From: VAZQ01 sp963827585
Lineage (GTDB): Bacteria; Pseudomonadota; Alphaproteobacteria; Rhizobiales; Xanthobacteraceae
DNA length: 64,000 bases
NCBI GenBank assembly: GCA_963827585.1
Contig: CAWHCK010000046.1
Coordinates: 124,001 to 188,000, forward strand
Direction of reading: 5' to 3'
Numbering within the stretch: position 1 is the first letter of the stretch; each line of letters begins with the position of its first letter. This document shows, piece by piece, positions 8,915-17,693 of the stretch. The notes below the pieces were generated by a model. It was not told the origin of the DNA, did not search any database, and saw only the letters and a program-made list of their open reading frames with translations. Made by a program: the position numbers and the translations under genes.

Positions 8915-10753
8915 ATGCCTGCACCAGCCAAACGCAACTCCGCTCGACGCGCAGCCAAGTCCCGCCCCGCAGCCCGCCTCGGCGCGCTGCCGGAATGGAA
9001 TCTCGCCGACCTCTATGACGGGATCGACGATCCACAGGTAAAGCACGATCTCGATCGCGCCGACGCGGAAAGCGTTGCATTCGAGCAGGCCTACAAGGGC
9101 AAGCTCGCCGCGCTCGCCGACCAGCCTGACGCGGGGCCGACGCTGGCCGAGGCGGTGAAGCGCTACGAGGCGCTCGACGATCTTCTCGGCCGGCTCACGT
9201 CCTATGCCGGGCTCATTCATGCCGGCGACACCGTCGATCCCGCGCGCGCCAAATTCTACGCCGATGTGCAGGAGCGCATCACCGCCGCCTCCACGCATCT
9301 TCTGTTCTTCGTGCTCGAGCTCAATCGTCTCGACGATGCCAAGCTCGAAGCCGCCATGCATGATCAGGCGCTCGGGCACTACCGGCCGTGGCTCGAAGAT
9401 GTCCGCAAGGACAAGCCCTATCAGCTCGAGGACCGCATCGAGCAGCTTTTTCACGAGAAGTCGGTAACGGCCTATTCGGCCTGGAACCGGTTGTTCGACC
9501 AGACCATCGCGACCCTGCGCTTCAAGGTCGGGTCAAAATCGCTCGCCATCGAGCCGACGCTCAATCTCATGCAGGATTCCAATCCGGCGACGCGCAAGGC
9601 GGCCGCGCAGGCGCTCGCCAGGACGTTCAAGGAGAATCTGCGGACCTTCGCGCTGATCACCAATATCCTCGCCAAGGACAAGGAAATCTCGGACCGCTGG
9701 CGCGGCTTCGCCGACGTGGCGGACGCGCGGCACTTGTCGAATCGCGTCGAGCCCGAGGTGGTGGAGGCGCTGGTCACGGCCGTGCGCGCCGCCTATCCGC
9801 GGCTCTCGCACCGCTATTACGCGCTCAAGGCGCGTTGGTTCGGCAAGAAGCGGCTGCCGCAGTGGGACCGCAACGCGCCGCTGCCCAAGGTTCCCTCGCG
9901 CACGATCGGCTGGACCGAGGCGCAGGCCACCGTGCTCACCGCCTACGGCGCGTTCTCACCCGACATGGCGGCGATCGCCGAACGCTTCTTCAAGAACAAT
10001 TGGATCGATGCGCCGGTGCGCCCCGGCAAGGCGCCGGGCGCGTTCGCGCATCCGACGGTGCCGTCCGTGCATCCCTATGTGCTGCTCAACTACCAGGGCA
10101 AGCCGCGCGACGTGATGACGCTCGCGCACGAGCTCGGCCACGGCGTGCATCAGGTGCTGGCCGCCCCGAACGGGGCGCTGATGGCGCCGACGCCGCTGAC
10201 GCTCGCCGAAACGGCGAGCGTGTTCGGCGAAATGCTCACCTTCAAGAAGCTTCTCGCCAATGCCGAGGCGAAGCAGCGCAAGGCCATGCTCGCGGCCAAG
10301 GTCGAGGACATGATCAATACGGTGGTGCGCCAGATCGCGTTCTATACGTTCGAGCGCAAGGTCCATCTGGAACGCAGGAGCGGCGAGCTCACCGCCGACC
10401 AGCTCAATGCGTTCTGGCTCGAGGTGCAGCAGGAGAGCCTCGGACCCGCGATCGAGCTCAAGCCCGGCTACGAGACCTTCTGGGCATATATCCCGCACTT
10501 CGTGCACTCGCCGTTCTACGTCTATGCCTATGCCTTCGGCGATTGCCTGGTGAATTCGCTCTATGCCGTCTACGAGCGGGCGGCCGAAGGCTTCGCGGAG
10601 CGCTACCTCCAGATGCTCGCGGCCGGCGGGACCAAGCATCATTCCGAGCTGTTGGCGCCCTTCGGTCTCGATGCCCGCGACCCCGCGTTCTGGCAGGGCG
10701 GCCTGGGCGTCATCGAGCGGATGATTACCGAGCTGGAGGAGTTGGACGGCTAG
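8915..10753 (+). CDS. pepF: Oligoendopeptidase F, M3 family
   Basis: Cytoplasmic zinc metallopeptidase of 612 residues that cleaves oligopeptides. The HELGHGVHQ segment supplies the HExxH zinc motif (about residue 408), followed by the helix with ETASVFGEM, whose Glu is the third ligand in M3 peptidases. Length and the N-terminal helical region (WNLADLYDGIDDP) match the PepF/M3 type used across alphaproteobacteria. The start ATG is preceded by a Lys/Arg/Ala-rich 25-residue extension and lacks a strong ribosome-binding site, so a slightly later start is possible. It is monocistronic by layout. Confidence 0.93.
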   Translation: MPAPAKRNSARRAAKSRPAARLGALPEWNLADLYDGIDDPQVKHDLDRADAESVAFEQAYKGKLAALADQPDAGPTLAEAVKRYEALDDLLGRLTSYAGLIHAGDTVDPARAKFYADVQERITAASTHLLFFVLELNRLDDAKLEAAMHDQALGHYRPWLEDVRKDKPYQLEDRIEQLFHEKSVTAYSAWNRLFDQTIATLRFKVGSKSLAIEPTLNLMQDSNPATRKAAAQALARTFKENLRTFALITNILAKDKEISDRWRGFADVADARHLSNRVEPEVVEALVTAVRAAYPRLSHRYYALKARWFGKKRLPQWDRNAPLPKVPSRTIGWTEAQATVLTAYGAFSPDMAAIAERFFKNNWIDAPVRPGKAPGAFAHPTVPSVHPYVLLNYQGKPRDVMTLAHELGHGVHQVLAAPNGALMAPTPLTLAETASVFGEMLTFKKLLANAEAKQRKAMLAAKVEDMINTVVRQIAFYTFERKVHLERRSGELTADQLNAFWLEVQQESLGPAIELKPGYETFWAYIPHFVHSPFYVYAYAFGDCLVNSLYAVYERAAEGFAERYLQMLAAGGTKHHSELLAPFGLDARDPAFWQGGLGVIERMITELEELDG

Positions 10754-10789
10754 CTGTGGCGCGAAAAAAAATACACTTACAATCTGTGA

Positions 10790-10817
10790 TTGCATAAGGT
10801 CGCCGTGTTGGTATACT
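10790..10817 (+). promoter_or_regulatory. Candidate sigma-70-type promoter for the patatin gene
   Basis: TTGCAT at 10790-10795 and TATACT at 10812-10817 are separated by 16 bases, in the only AT-rich stretch between pepF and the patatin gene. The gene starts 30 bases downstream with GGGAG near its ATG. Match to consensus is by eye. Confidence 0.45.
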
Positions 10818-10847
10818 GCCCGTCGGAGCAAGTGGGAGCGACAACCC

Positions 10848-13301
10848 ATGCCGTCCGGCCATGTCTGCACCTTCAACCATCTCTTCCGCGAGGAAGTCTC
10901 GATCATCAACGAGCGGCGTGCACGCCAAGAGCGCCCACGCGGGCCGATCGTTCTTGCCGAAGAGGATCCCAACTCGACGGGAAACCCGGTGCTCAGCCCG
11001 AACGAGGACGCCAATGTCGTCGGGTTAGCTCTCTCAGGGGGAGGAATTCGCTCCGCCGCGTTCTGTCTCGGCGCGCTGCAGGCGTTGAATGAGGCCGACG
11101 TCCTCAAGCGGGTTGACTACCTGTCGACGGTTTCAGGGGGCGGCTACATCGGATGTTCACTGTCCGCCGCCTTGGAAGCCACGCACGGGAAATTTCCATT
11201 CGAAAGCCGCATCGTCGAGGACGAGACGCCGTCGATGCAGCACCTCCGCAACTATTCGAACTATCTCTTTCCCAGTGGGGCGATCGACGTCCTGCACAAT
11301 GCTTCGATCTATGTGCGCGGCCTGGTGGCGAATTTCATACTGATCATGCCCTTCTTGCTGATCGCAGCGGCGGTGACGATCCTGCTCAATCCCACGGTCG
11401 ACGATTTGCACTACGCGAATATCCCTGGGCTGGAAGCGATCAATATCTTCAACTCCGGGTATTTCGTCGTCACGGCATACCTGAGCTTGGTCCTCCTCGT
11501 GATTGCCGTTGTGTGGGGTCTGCTCCGGTCAGGAACAGCGGCGCAGAGCACCTGCGAGGTTCCGAGTCGGACCACCAGATATATCGGATGGGCAGTCCTC
11601 ATCGTTTTTGTTTCCGCCTTCTGCGAACTGCAGCCGTTCGTGTTGGCGGTCATGTTCGATCAGGAGAAACCCGGCTTCTTCAGTGCATCACTCCAAGTGA
11701 TCAACAACATATCCGTTGCGCTTGCGCCGGTTGCCGCAATAATCGCGTTTCTCGGAAGCAAACTCGGGGAGTTCGTCAAGAGCGCGACAGAGTCGACGCG
11801 CGTCCGGGCTAAGATCGCGGGCTATGCCGCGAGGGCCGCAATTTACTTCGCCGCGATCGTCATTCCATTCCTGCTATGGGTTGTATATCTCAATCTTTCG
11901 TATTGGGGAATTTGCATCAACAGTGACGGGCCGGCCTGCGTGGCACCGAACTGGCTGCAAACGCTCGCGAAGCAGCTGTTCACCGAACCGGCGCACAAAT
12001 TCAATCTGATCGTAGCCGCCGGCTATTTTCTCATCGCCGCGGGTTTTCTGATTTTGGCGCTGTTCTTGCGGCCAAACGCCAATTCGCTGCATCCACTGTA
12101 CCGCGATCGGCTTGGAAGAGCCTTCTTGTTCGAACCGCAACCGACATTGCCGGCGAATGCGGAACTCAAGACGTCGCGAATGCACCTGAGCGACCTGTCC
12201 GGAAAGTACGGACCATATCATCTCATCAATACAGCTCTGAACATTCAGAACTCCAAGAGCGCGAACAAGCGCGGTCGAAATGCGGATTTCTTCCTGTTCA
12301 GTCCGAATTTCATCGGCAGCGAGACGACTGGGTATGTCGCGACCCGCGACATGGAGAAAATTGCGACGGGACTCGATCTCGCAACCGCGATGGCGGTTTC
12401 CGGCGCAGCAGCATCGTCGAACATGGGAGCGCAAAGCATCAAACCGCTGACCCCGACGTTGGCGATGTTGAACATACGGCTCGGCTATTGGCTGCGCAAC
12501 CCGTTGAGAGTAGGCAAACCCGAACTCTGGAAATTTCGAAACGTATGGGCCAACTTCTATTTTATCCTGGAGCTCTTTGGGCGGCTCAATGAAAGGAGGA
12601 AGTCGGTCTATCTGACGGACGGTGGTCACATCGAGAACCTCGGTATTTATGAGCTGCTCAAGCGGCGATGCCGCGTGATCATTGCCATCGATGCCGAAGC
12701 CGATCGGGAGCTGGCGTTCGGCTCGTTCAACACGCTCGTCCGCTATGCCCGCATCGACCTCGGCGTGGAGATCGATCTGCCCTGGCAACAGATCACCAAT
12801 GTGAGCCACGCAACCAGCATGGCCATCGATAAGAAGGCAGACTGCCCCAAGTTGAAGGGCCCGCATTGCGCGATCGGCGAGATCAGCTACCCCGGAGGCC
12901 GCAAGGGCGTCCTCGTCTACATCAAGTCGTCGTTGACCGGCGACGAGAACGACTACGTCTTCCACTATCGCAGGCGCTATTCGGACTTTCCGCACGAGAC
13001 GACCGTCGATCAGATGTTCAGCGAGGAGCAATTCGAGGCGTACCGCGCGCTCGGCTATCACGCCGCCTATGGCCTGTTCGATCGCCGCGACGACTTTGCC
13101 AAGCTCGATGAGGCGGAACGCCCCTGCACGCCGGAGCACCTCGACCTGCTCGACCGGCTGTTTCCGCGCGTAACCGCGGCCGACGCGCCGCGCCAGCATA
13201 CGCGTTTCGCCGACTGGCTGCGTGGCGGCCGGCCAAGAACTGCGTCAAGGCCAACTGAGTCTGCCGATCCCGCGGCTCTCTCCCGAGCAAATTCCTGTTG
13301 A
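10848..13301 (+). CDS. Membrane-anchored patatin-like phospholipase
   Basis: An 817-residue patatin-family acyl hydrolase. The oxyanion motif is LSGGGIRSAAF (about 63-73), the nucleophile is in STVSGGGYIG (Ser near 96; the first Gly of GxSxG is Thr here), and the catalytic Asp is in LTDGGHIEN (near 591). Between the two halves of the active site about six hydrophobic segments (roughly 155-412) are inserted, so the enzyme should sit in the inner membrane. Base composition of the middle part looks clearly lower in GC than the flanking genes (by eye), which suggests transfer. It lies directly upstream of an AbrB/Doc toxin-antitoxin pair. Substrate is unknown; the large patatins with inserted TM domains are poorly characterised. 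Confidence 0.88.
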   Translation: MPSGHVCTFNHLFREEVSIINERRARQERPRGPIVLAEEDPNSTGNPVLSPNEDANVVGLALSGGGIRSAAFCLGALQALNEADVLKRVDYLSTVSGGGYIGCSLSAALEATHGKFPFESRIVEDETPSMQHLRNYSNYLFPSGAIDVLHNASIYVRGLVANFILIMPFLLIAAAVTILLNPTVDDLHYANIPGLEAINIFNSGYFVVTAYLSLVLLVIAVVWGLLRSGTAAQSTCEVPSRTTRYIGWAVLIVFVSAFCELQPFVLAVMFDQEKPGFFSASLQVINNISVALAPVAAIIAFLGSKLGEFVKSATESTRVRAKIAGYAARAAIYFAAIVIPFLLWVVYLNLSYWGICINSDGPACVAPNWLQTLAKQLFTEPAHKFNLIVAAGYFLIAAGFLILALFLRPNANSLHPLYRDRLGRAFLFEPQPTLPANAELKTSRMHLSDLSGKYGPYHLINTALNIQNSKSANKRGRNADFFLFSPNFIGSETTGYVATRDMEKIATGLDLATAMAVSGAAASSNMGAQSIKPLTPTLAMLNIRLGYWLRNPLRVGKPELWKFRNVWANFYFILELFGRLNERRKSVYLTDGGHIENLGIYELLKRRCRVIIAIDAEADRELAFGSFNTLVRYARIDLGVEIDLPWQQITNVSHATSMAIDKKADCPKLKGPHCAIGEISYPGGRKGVLVYIKSSLTGDENDYVFHYRRRYSDFPHETTVDQMFSEEQFEAYRALGYHAAYGLFDRRDDFAKLDEAERPCTPEHLDLLDRLFPRVTAADAPRQHTRFADWLRGGRPRTASRPTESADPAALSRANSC

Positions 13302-13315
13302 AAGCTGCACGTCGG

Positions 13316-13336
13316 CGTTATACATTCTGTATAACG
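13316..13336. promoter_or_regulatory. Perfect 21-bp palindrome, likely toxin-antitoxin operator
   Basis: Arms CGTTATACA (13316-13324) and TGTATAACG (13328-13336) are exact inverted complements around TTC. The palindrome ends 14 bases before the antitoxin ATG at 13351 and contains TATAAC, which could be the -10 element. AbrB/MazE-type antitoxins commonly repress their own operon from such sites, so autoregulation is the inference. Confidence 0.7.
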
Positions 13337-13350
13337 TTGGAGCCGTGGAC

Positions 13351-13611
13351 ATGAACGAAGCCCCGCGCGATATCGAAATCGAGGGCTATCGTCTTCAGAT
13401 CAAGAAGATCGGGAACTCGGTCGGGCTCATCCTTCCGAAGGAACTGCTCGCCCGGCTCAAACTCAAGGAAGGCGACAGGCTCTACGTGGTGGAGCAGACG
13501 GAGCGCGGGATCAAGCTCAGTCCGTATGATCCCAAGCACGCCAAAGCGATGGAAATTGCGCGGCGTTCGTTCCGGAAATATGCCGACACATACAAGGCGC
13601 TGGCGAAGTGA
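13351..13611 (+). CDS. AbrB/MazE-type antitoxin
   Basis: An 86-residue protein with a SpoVT/AbrB swapped-hairpin DNA-binding domain (about residues 10-55: QIKKIGNSVGLILPKELL, then GDRLYVVE). The C-terminal half is basic and probably binds the toxin. It overlaps the downstream Doc toxin gene by the four bases GTGA, and a perfect palindrome lies just upstream. I chose the ATG at 13351 because the longer open frame would run through the palindrome and adds no domain. Pairing with a Doc toxin instead of the classical Phd antitoxin is a known mix-and-match arrangement. Confidence 0.9.
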   Translation: MNEAPRDIEIEGYRLQIKKIGNSVGLILPKELLARLKLKEGDRLYVVEQTERGIKLSPYDPKHAKAMEIARRSFRKYADTYKALAK

Positions 13612-14009
13612 TCGAGCCACAATGGCTCGACGCCTCCATCGTCCTCGATGTCCATGCCGAGCAATTGGCCTTGTTTGGTGGTGCCGATGAAGTCCGCGAT
13701 CTCGGACTTCTTGAGTCAGCGCTGGGAAGAGCTCTCAACAAGTTCGCGTACGGAGACACCAGGCTCGCGGCGCTGGCAGCTGCCTATGCGTTCGGCATTG
13801 CGCGAAATCATCCCTTTGTCGATGGCAACAAGCGAGCGGCTTTCGCGTCCGTTATCGTGTTTCTCGGTCTCAACGGGATCGATTTCGATGTGCCCCCCGA
13901 AACCGCGACCGCGATGGTTCTCGGCTTGGCCGCCGGCGAGATCGACGAGGATGGTTTCGCAAGATGGGTCGAGGACAACATGCCGAACGCGCCTGGCCTG
14001 CGGCCGTGA
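13608..14009 (+). CDS. doc: Doc-family toxin (Fic fold)
   Basis: A 133-residue death-on-curing protein. The Fic-type motif HPFVDGNKRAAF (about 66-77) contains the His, Asp and Asn-Lys-Arg of Doc toxins, which phosphorylate EF-Tu in the characterised P1 system. The preceding FGIARNH and the C-terminal helices fit the family length. It begins at a GTG overlapping the antitoxin stop, so the pair is translationally coupled. All motif residues are present, so it looks active, though this is untested. Confidence 0.9.
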   Translation: MIEPQWLDASIVLDVHAEQLALFGGADEVRDLGLLESALGRALNKFAYGDTRLAALAAAYAFGIARNHPFVDGNKRAAFASVIVFLGLNGIDFDVPPETATAMVLGLAAGEIDEDGFARWVEDNMPNAPGLRP

Positions 14010-14048
14010 AGGTACCATCTATCCAGGCATGATCAGCCGAACGAGCCC

Positions 14049-15413
14049 ATGACCGACCGCGAAGCCAACCGTTTCTCCGCCCGCGCTGCCCGTTATGCGC
14101 GCGTCGGCGCCAACATGAGCGGCGTGGCGGCGCGCATCGCGGGAGCGCGCTTGTTCGGGCTCACGCTCGATCGCGGCAGGAACGCAACCGAGCTCGCCGC
14201 CGCGCTCGGCGGCCTCAAGGGACCGATCATGAAGGTGGCCCAGCTGATGGCCACCATCCCGGATGCCCTGCCGCCCGAATACGCCGCCGAGCTGATGAAG
14301 CTGCAGAGCGAGGCGCCGCCCATGGGCTGGGCCTTCGTCAGGCGGCGCATGGCTGCGGAGCTCGGCCCGGCTTGGCAAAAAAAGTTCGCAAGCTTCGAGC
14401 ATCATCCCGCCGCCGCCGCTTCGCTCGGGCAGGTGCATCGCGCTCGCGCCCACGACGGGGTCGCGCTTGCCTGCAAGCTGCAATATCCCGACATGCAGTC
14501 GGCGGTCGAGGCAGACCTCAGGCAGCTGCAGCTGATCTTCGCCATCCACCGGCGCATGGATCCGGTGATCGACACCACCGAGATCGCCAAGGAGATCGGC
14601 GCGCGCATCCGCGAGGAGCTCGACTACCGGCGCGAAGCCAAGCACGTCATGCTCTATCGCAAGATGCTCGAAGGCATCGAGCAGATCAGGGTGCCGCGGG
14701 TGTGGCCCGAGCTCTCGACCGGCCGGCTCCTGACCCTCGATTGGCTCGAAGGACGGCGCCTGCTCGAGCACACCAAGGCCGACCTCGCCACCCGCAACCG
14801 GCTCGGCACCGCGATGTTCACGGCGTGGTGGTGGTCGTTCAGCCGCTTCGGCGTGATCCACGGCGATCCGCATCTCGGCAACTACACCGTGTTCGACGTC
14901 GACGGCCGGCCCACCGGCATCAATCTCCTGGACTACGGCTGCATCCGCATCTTCCACCCGAAATTCGTCGGCGGTGTCGTCGATCTGTATCACGGCCTGC
15001 TCAAGGGGGACGATGACCTCGTCGTCCACGCCTACGAGACCTGGGGCTTCAAGCGGCTCAATCGCGAATTGATCGACGCGCTCAATATCTGGGCGCGGTT
15101 CATCTACGGGCCACTGCTGGACGATCGGGTGCGCAGCCTCGCCGACGGCGTGAAGCCCGCCGAATATGGCCGGCGCGAAGCGTTCCGGGTCCATCAGGCG
15201 CTCAAGCAGCGAGGCCCGGTCACCGTGCCGCGCGAATTCGTGTTCATGGACCGCGCGGCGATCGGGCTCGGCGCGGTCTTTCTGCACCTGCGCGCCGAGC
15301 TCAATTTCCACAGGCTGTTCGACCAGGCGATCCAGGATTTTTCAATTCGCCGCATCACCGATCGGCAAGATGCGGCGCTCGCGGCCGTTGGTCTCGACAA
15401 GGTTGCTTCCTGA
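14049..15413 (+). CDS. ABC1/UbiB-family atypical kinase
   Basis: A 454-residue protein of the ABC1/ADCK/UbiB family, which in characterised members supports ubiquinone synthesis or lipid homeostasis through an ATPase-like activity. Visible landmarks: the KxGQ-like segment in GPIMKVAQLM (about 59-68), the alanine-rich loop AAAASLGQVHRA, VALACKLQYP with the ATP-site Lys, HGDPHLGN as catalytic loop and LLDYGC in place of DFG. No transmembrane tail is evident. The Gly of KxGQ is replaced by Ala, which is seen in some family branches. It follows the Doc gene by 39 bases but is probably an independent gene. Confidence 0.88.
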   Translation: MTDREANRFSARAARYARVGANMSGVAARIAGARLFGLTLDRGRNATELAAALGGLKGPIMKVAQLMATIPDALPPEYAAELMKLQSEAPPMGWAFVRRRMAAELGPAWQKKFASFEHHPAAAASLGQVHRARAHDGVALACKLQYPDMQSAVEADLRQLQLIFAIHRRMDPVIDTTEIAKEIGARIREELDYRREAKHVMLYRKMLEGIEQIRVPRVWPELSTGRLLTLDWLEGRRLLEHTKADLATRNRLGTAMFTAWWWSFSRFGVIHGDPHLGNYTVFDVDGRPTGINLLDYGCIRIFHPKFVGGVVDLYHGLLKGDDDLVVHAYETWGFKRLNRELIDALNIWARFIYGPLLDDRVRSLADGVKPAEYGRREAFRVHQALKQRGPVTVPREFVFMDRAAIGLGAVFLHLRAELNFHRLFDQAIQDFSIRRITDRQDAALAAVGLDKVAS

Positions 15414-15466
15414 CGGTGACGGCACCGCGACAGCTTCGAGAACACCGCCACGCCGTCTCGCGGTGC

Positions 15467-15570
15467 TAGAGCATGATCCCGAAAAGTGGGTACCGGTTTT
15501 CGGAAAAGATCATGCTCCAGCAATAAGCTAGAGCGCGATGACGATTCGAAGAAAAGTCATCGCGCTCTAG
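15467..15570. repeat. Dispersed palindromic repeat, copy A (GAGCATGATC type)
   Basis: Two stem-loops: GAGCATGATC (15469-15478) pairing with GATCATGCTC (15508-15517), and a perfect 15-bp stem from 15528-15542 with 15556-15570 (CTAGAGCGCGATGAC). Related copies lie at 41302-41430 and 61725-61815. It sits in the 228-base gap after the ABC1 kinase gene, where the second stem could also help end transcription. No gene is seen in this gap. Confidence 0.8.
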
Positions 15571-15641
15571 CGGCGCCGTTGCTCTTGCCCGGCAATTGCG
15601 GTAAGCCCCGGCTACCGTTTGACGAGGTATTGGAGGACGGA

Positions 15642-15935
15642 ATGGCCGACCACGGATCTGTCGAATACGCGACAGCGGAGGGCAACGACCTTCCGGCACA
15701 CGAGGCGACATATGAGCGTTTCGTTCATCTGGTTGTCGTCGGCTGCGCCCACGTCGCGAATATCGTCCTCGGATTGGCGATTGGCGCCCTCACCGGTCAC
15801 TGGCTCGTTGCCTTCGCCATCTTCCTGATTGCGACCATCGTGGCCATTCATGGCCTTTCTAGCGGGGCGAGGCTGCCGAGCGCGATCATGGTGGTGGTGT
15901 CGCTGATTGCGCTTGCACTCACCTCCGGCGGCTGA
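15642..15935 (+). CDS. aa3-type cytochrome c oxidase subunit IV-like protein
   Basis: A 97-residue inner-membrane protein. The N-terminal HEATYERFVHLVVVG resembles the short aa3-oxidase subunit IV motif in which a HExTYxxF box precedes the first membrane helix; two or three hydrophobic segments follow. GGAGG lies seven bases before the ATG. Its place immediately upstream of pntAA recurs in alphaproteobacteria, so co-transcription with the transhydrogenase genes is likely. Whether it truly joins the oxidase is not shown by sequence. Confidence 0.72.
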   Translation: MADHGSVEYATAEGNDLPAHEATYERFVHLVVVGCAHVANIVLGLAIGALTGHWLVAFAIFLIATIVAIHGLSSGARLPSAIMVVVSLIALALTSGG

Positions 15936-15979
15936 AAGCGGAGGCGCCACGGATCGCCGGTCACGCAGGAGGCGAGTGG

Positions 15980-17113
15980 ATGCGCATTGCCGTAGCGCGC
16001 GAGGCGGATGCGGCCGAGGATCGGGTCGCGGCGACGCCGGAAACGGTCAAGAAGATGAAGGGCCTCGGCGCCGAGGTCGCGGTCGAGCCGGGCGCCGGAA
16101 CGAAGGCCGGCATCCCCGATGCCGATTTCATCGCCGCGGGCGCGACTGTCGCCGCCGATGCCGTCAAGGACGCCGACGTGGTGCTCAAGGTGCGCCGGCC
16201 GGCGCCCTTCGAGCTGGCCGGCTACAAGAACGGCGCGCTCGTGATCGCCATCATGGATCCCTATGGCGCGGACGCGGCGCTCAAGGCCATGGCCGATGCC
16301 GGCATCACCGCTTTCGCGATGGAGCTGATGCCGCGCATCACCCGCGCCCAGGTCATGGATGTGCTGTCGAGCCAGGCCAATCTCGCGGGCTACCGCGCGG
16401 TGATCGACGCCGCCGCCGAGTATGGCCGCGCGCTCCCGATGATGATGACGGCGGCCGGCACGGTGCCTGCGGCCAAGGTCTTCGTCATGGGTGCCGGCGT
16501 CGCCGGTCTGCAAGCCATCGCCACGGCGCGGCGGCTGGGCGCCATCGTCACCGCGACCGACGTCCGCCCGGCCGCAAAGGAACAGGTCGAGAGCCTGGGC
16601 GCCAAGTTCGTCGCGGTCGAGGACGAGGAGTTCAAACAGGCCGAGACCGCCGGCGGCTACGCCAAGGAAATGTCCAAGGACTACCAGGCCAAGCAAGCTG
16701 CGCTGGTCGCCGAGCACATCAAGAAGCAGGACATCGTGATCACCACGGCGCTGATCCCGGGCCGGCCGGCACCGCGGCTGATCTCGAAAGACATGGTCGC
16801 TTCGATGCGGCCGGGCTCGGTGATCGTCGATCTCGCGGTCGAGCGCGGCGGCAATTGCGAGCTCGCCAAGGCCGGTGAGGTCGTGGATGCGGGCGGCGTC
16901 AGGATCGTCGGCCACCTCAACGTGCCGGGGCGCATCGCCGCGTCTGCGTCGAGCCTCTACGCCAAGAACCTGTTCGCCTTCCTCGAAATCCTGGTGGACA
17001 AGAGCCAGAAGGCGCTGGCGGTCAATTGGGACGACGAGATCGTGAAGGCCACGGCGCTGACCCGCGCCGGCGCCGTGATCCATCCAAGCTTTGCTTCCAA
17101 GAGCGCGGCGTGA
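15980..17113 (+). CDS. pntAA: NAD(P) transhydrogenase subunit alpha part 1 (NAD-binding domain I)
   Basis: A 377-residue peripheral subunit that binds NAD(H) and passes hydride to the NADP(H) domain of PntB. Alanine-dehydrogenase/PNT N-terminal domain first (RIAVAREADAAEDRVAATPE), then the Rossmann half with VMGAGVAGLQAIATARRLGA and TDVRPAAKEQVESLGA. GGAGG lies close to the ATG. It is the first of the three-gene split form (AA, AB, B) typical of alphaproteobacteria; in E. coli AA and AB are fused. A 106-base gap separates it from pntAB. Confidence 0.96.
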   Translation: MRIAVAREADAAEDRVAATPETVKKMKGLGAEVAVEPGAGTKAGIPDADFIAAGATVAADAVKDADVVLKVRRPAPFELAGYKNGALVIAIMDPYGADAALKAMADAGITAFAMELMPRITRAQVMDVLSSQANLAGYRAVIDAAAEYGRALPMMMTAAGTVPAAKVFVMGAGVAGLQAIATARRLGAIVTATDVRPAAKEQVESLGAKFVAVEDEEFKQAETAGGYAKEMSKDYQAKQAALVAEHIKKQDIVITTALIPGRPAPRLISKDMVASMRPGSVIVDLAVERGGNCELAKAGEVVDAGGVRIVGHLNVPGRIAASASSLYAKNLFAFLEILVDKSQKALAVNWDDEIVKATALTRAGAVIHPSFASKSAA

Positions 17114-17219
17114 CGGCGCGTTGCGCGAGAGCGTCTGTCGGCCGCTTGCTCGCTCGTGCTGTGGATTCCGGATGCCTGCTTCGGCGGGCAGGGAACCGGG
17201 GCAATGTAAGGAGAATCCA

Positions 17220-17681
17220 ATGGTGATCTTCATCCCGGCCGGCGGTCCCGTGCCCGTGGAGGCGGTTGCAGCGGCCGGTCCCGCGGCCCAAGAGTTCGCG
17301 CCGGACATCGTCCTCGCCCAACTCGACATCATCGCGGCGGCGAGCGGCGGCGCGATGCATGCCGCGACCGGCGGCGCGGTCGATCCCTTCGTGTTTCGCT
17401 TCTCGATCTTCGTGCTGGCGATCTTCGTCGGCTACTACGTGGTGTGGTCGGTGACGCCGGCGTTGCACACCCCGCTGATGTCGGTGACGAACGCGATCTC
17501 GTCGGTGATCGTGGTCGGGGCGCTGCTCGCCGTCGGGGTTCCGCTGGTGGCCAATGACGTGGGGCCGATCTGGGCGCGCGCGTTCGGCTTCGTCGCGCTC
17601 GTGCTGGCGTCGGTCAACATCTTCGGCGGCTTTCTGGTCACGCAGCGCATGCTCGGCATGTACCAGAAGAAAAAGAAGTGA
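17220..17681 (+). CDS. pntAB: NAD(P) transhydrogenase subunit alpha part 2 (membrane)
   Basis: A 153-residue membrane subunit carrying the helices that the fused E. coli alpha subunit has at its C-terminus. Hydrophobic segments at about 58-78, 90-112 and 120-140, with the conserved TPALHTPLMSVTNAISS signature of the family. The ATG at 17220 follows AAGGAG by six bases. Its first 50 residues are Ala-rich and variable. With PntB it forms the proton channel driving hydride transfer from NADH to NADP+. Confidence 0.95.
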   Translation: MVIFIPAGGPVPVEAVAAAGPAAQEFAPDIVLAQLDIIAAASGGAMHAATGGAVDPFVFRFSIFVLAIFVGYYVVWSVTPALHTPLMSVTNAISSVIVVGALLAVGVPLVANDVGPIWARAFGFVALVLASVNIFGGFLVTQRMLGMYQKKKK

Positions 17682-17693
17682 CGGGAGTGGCCG

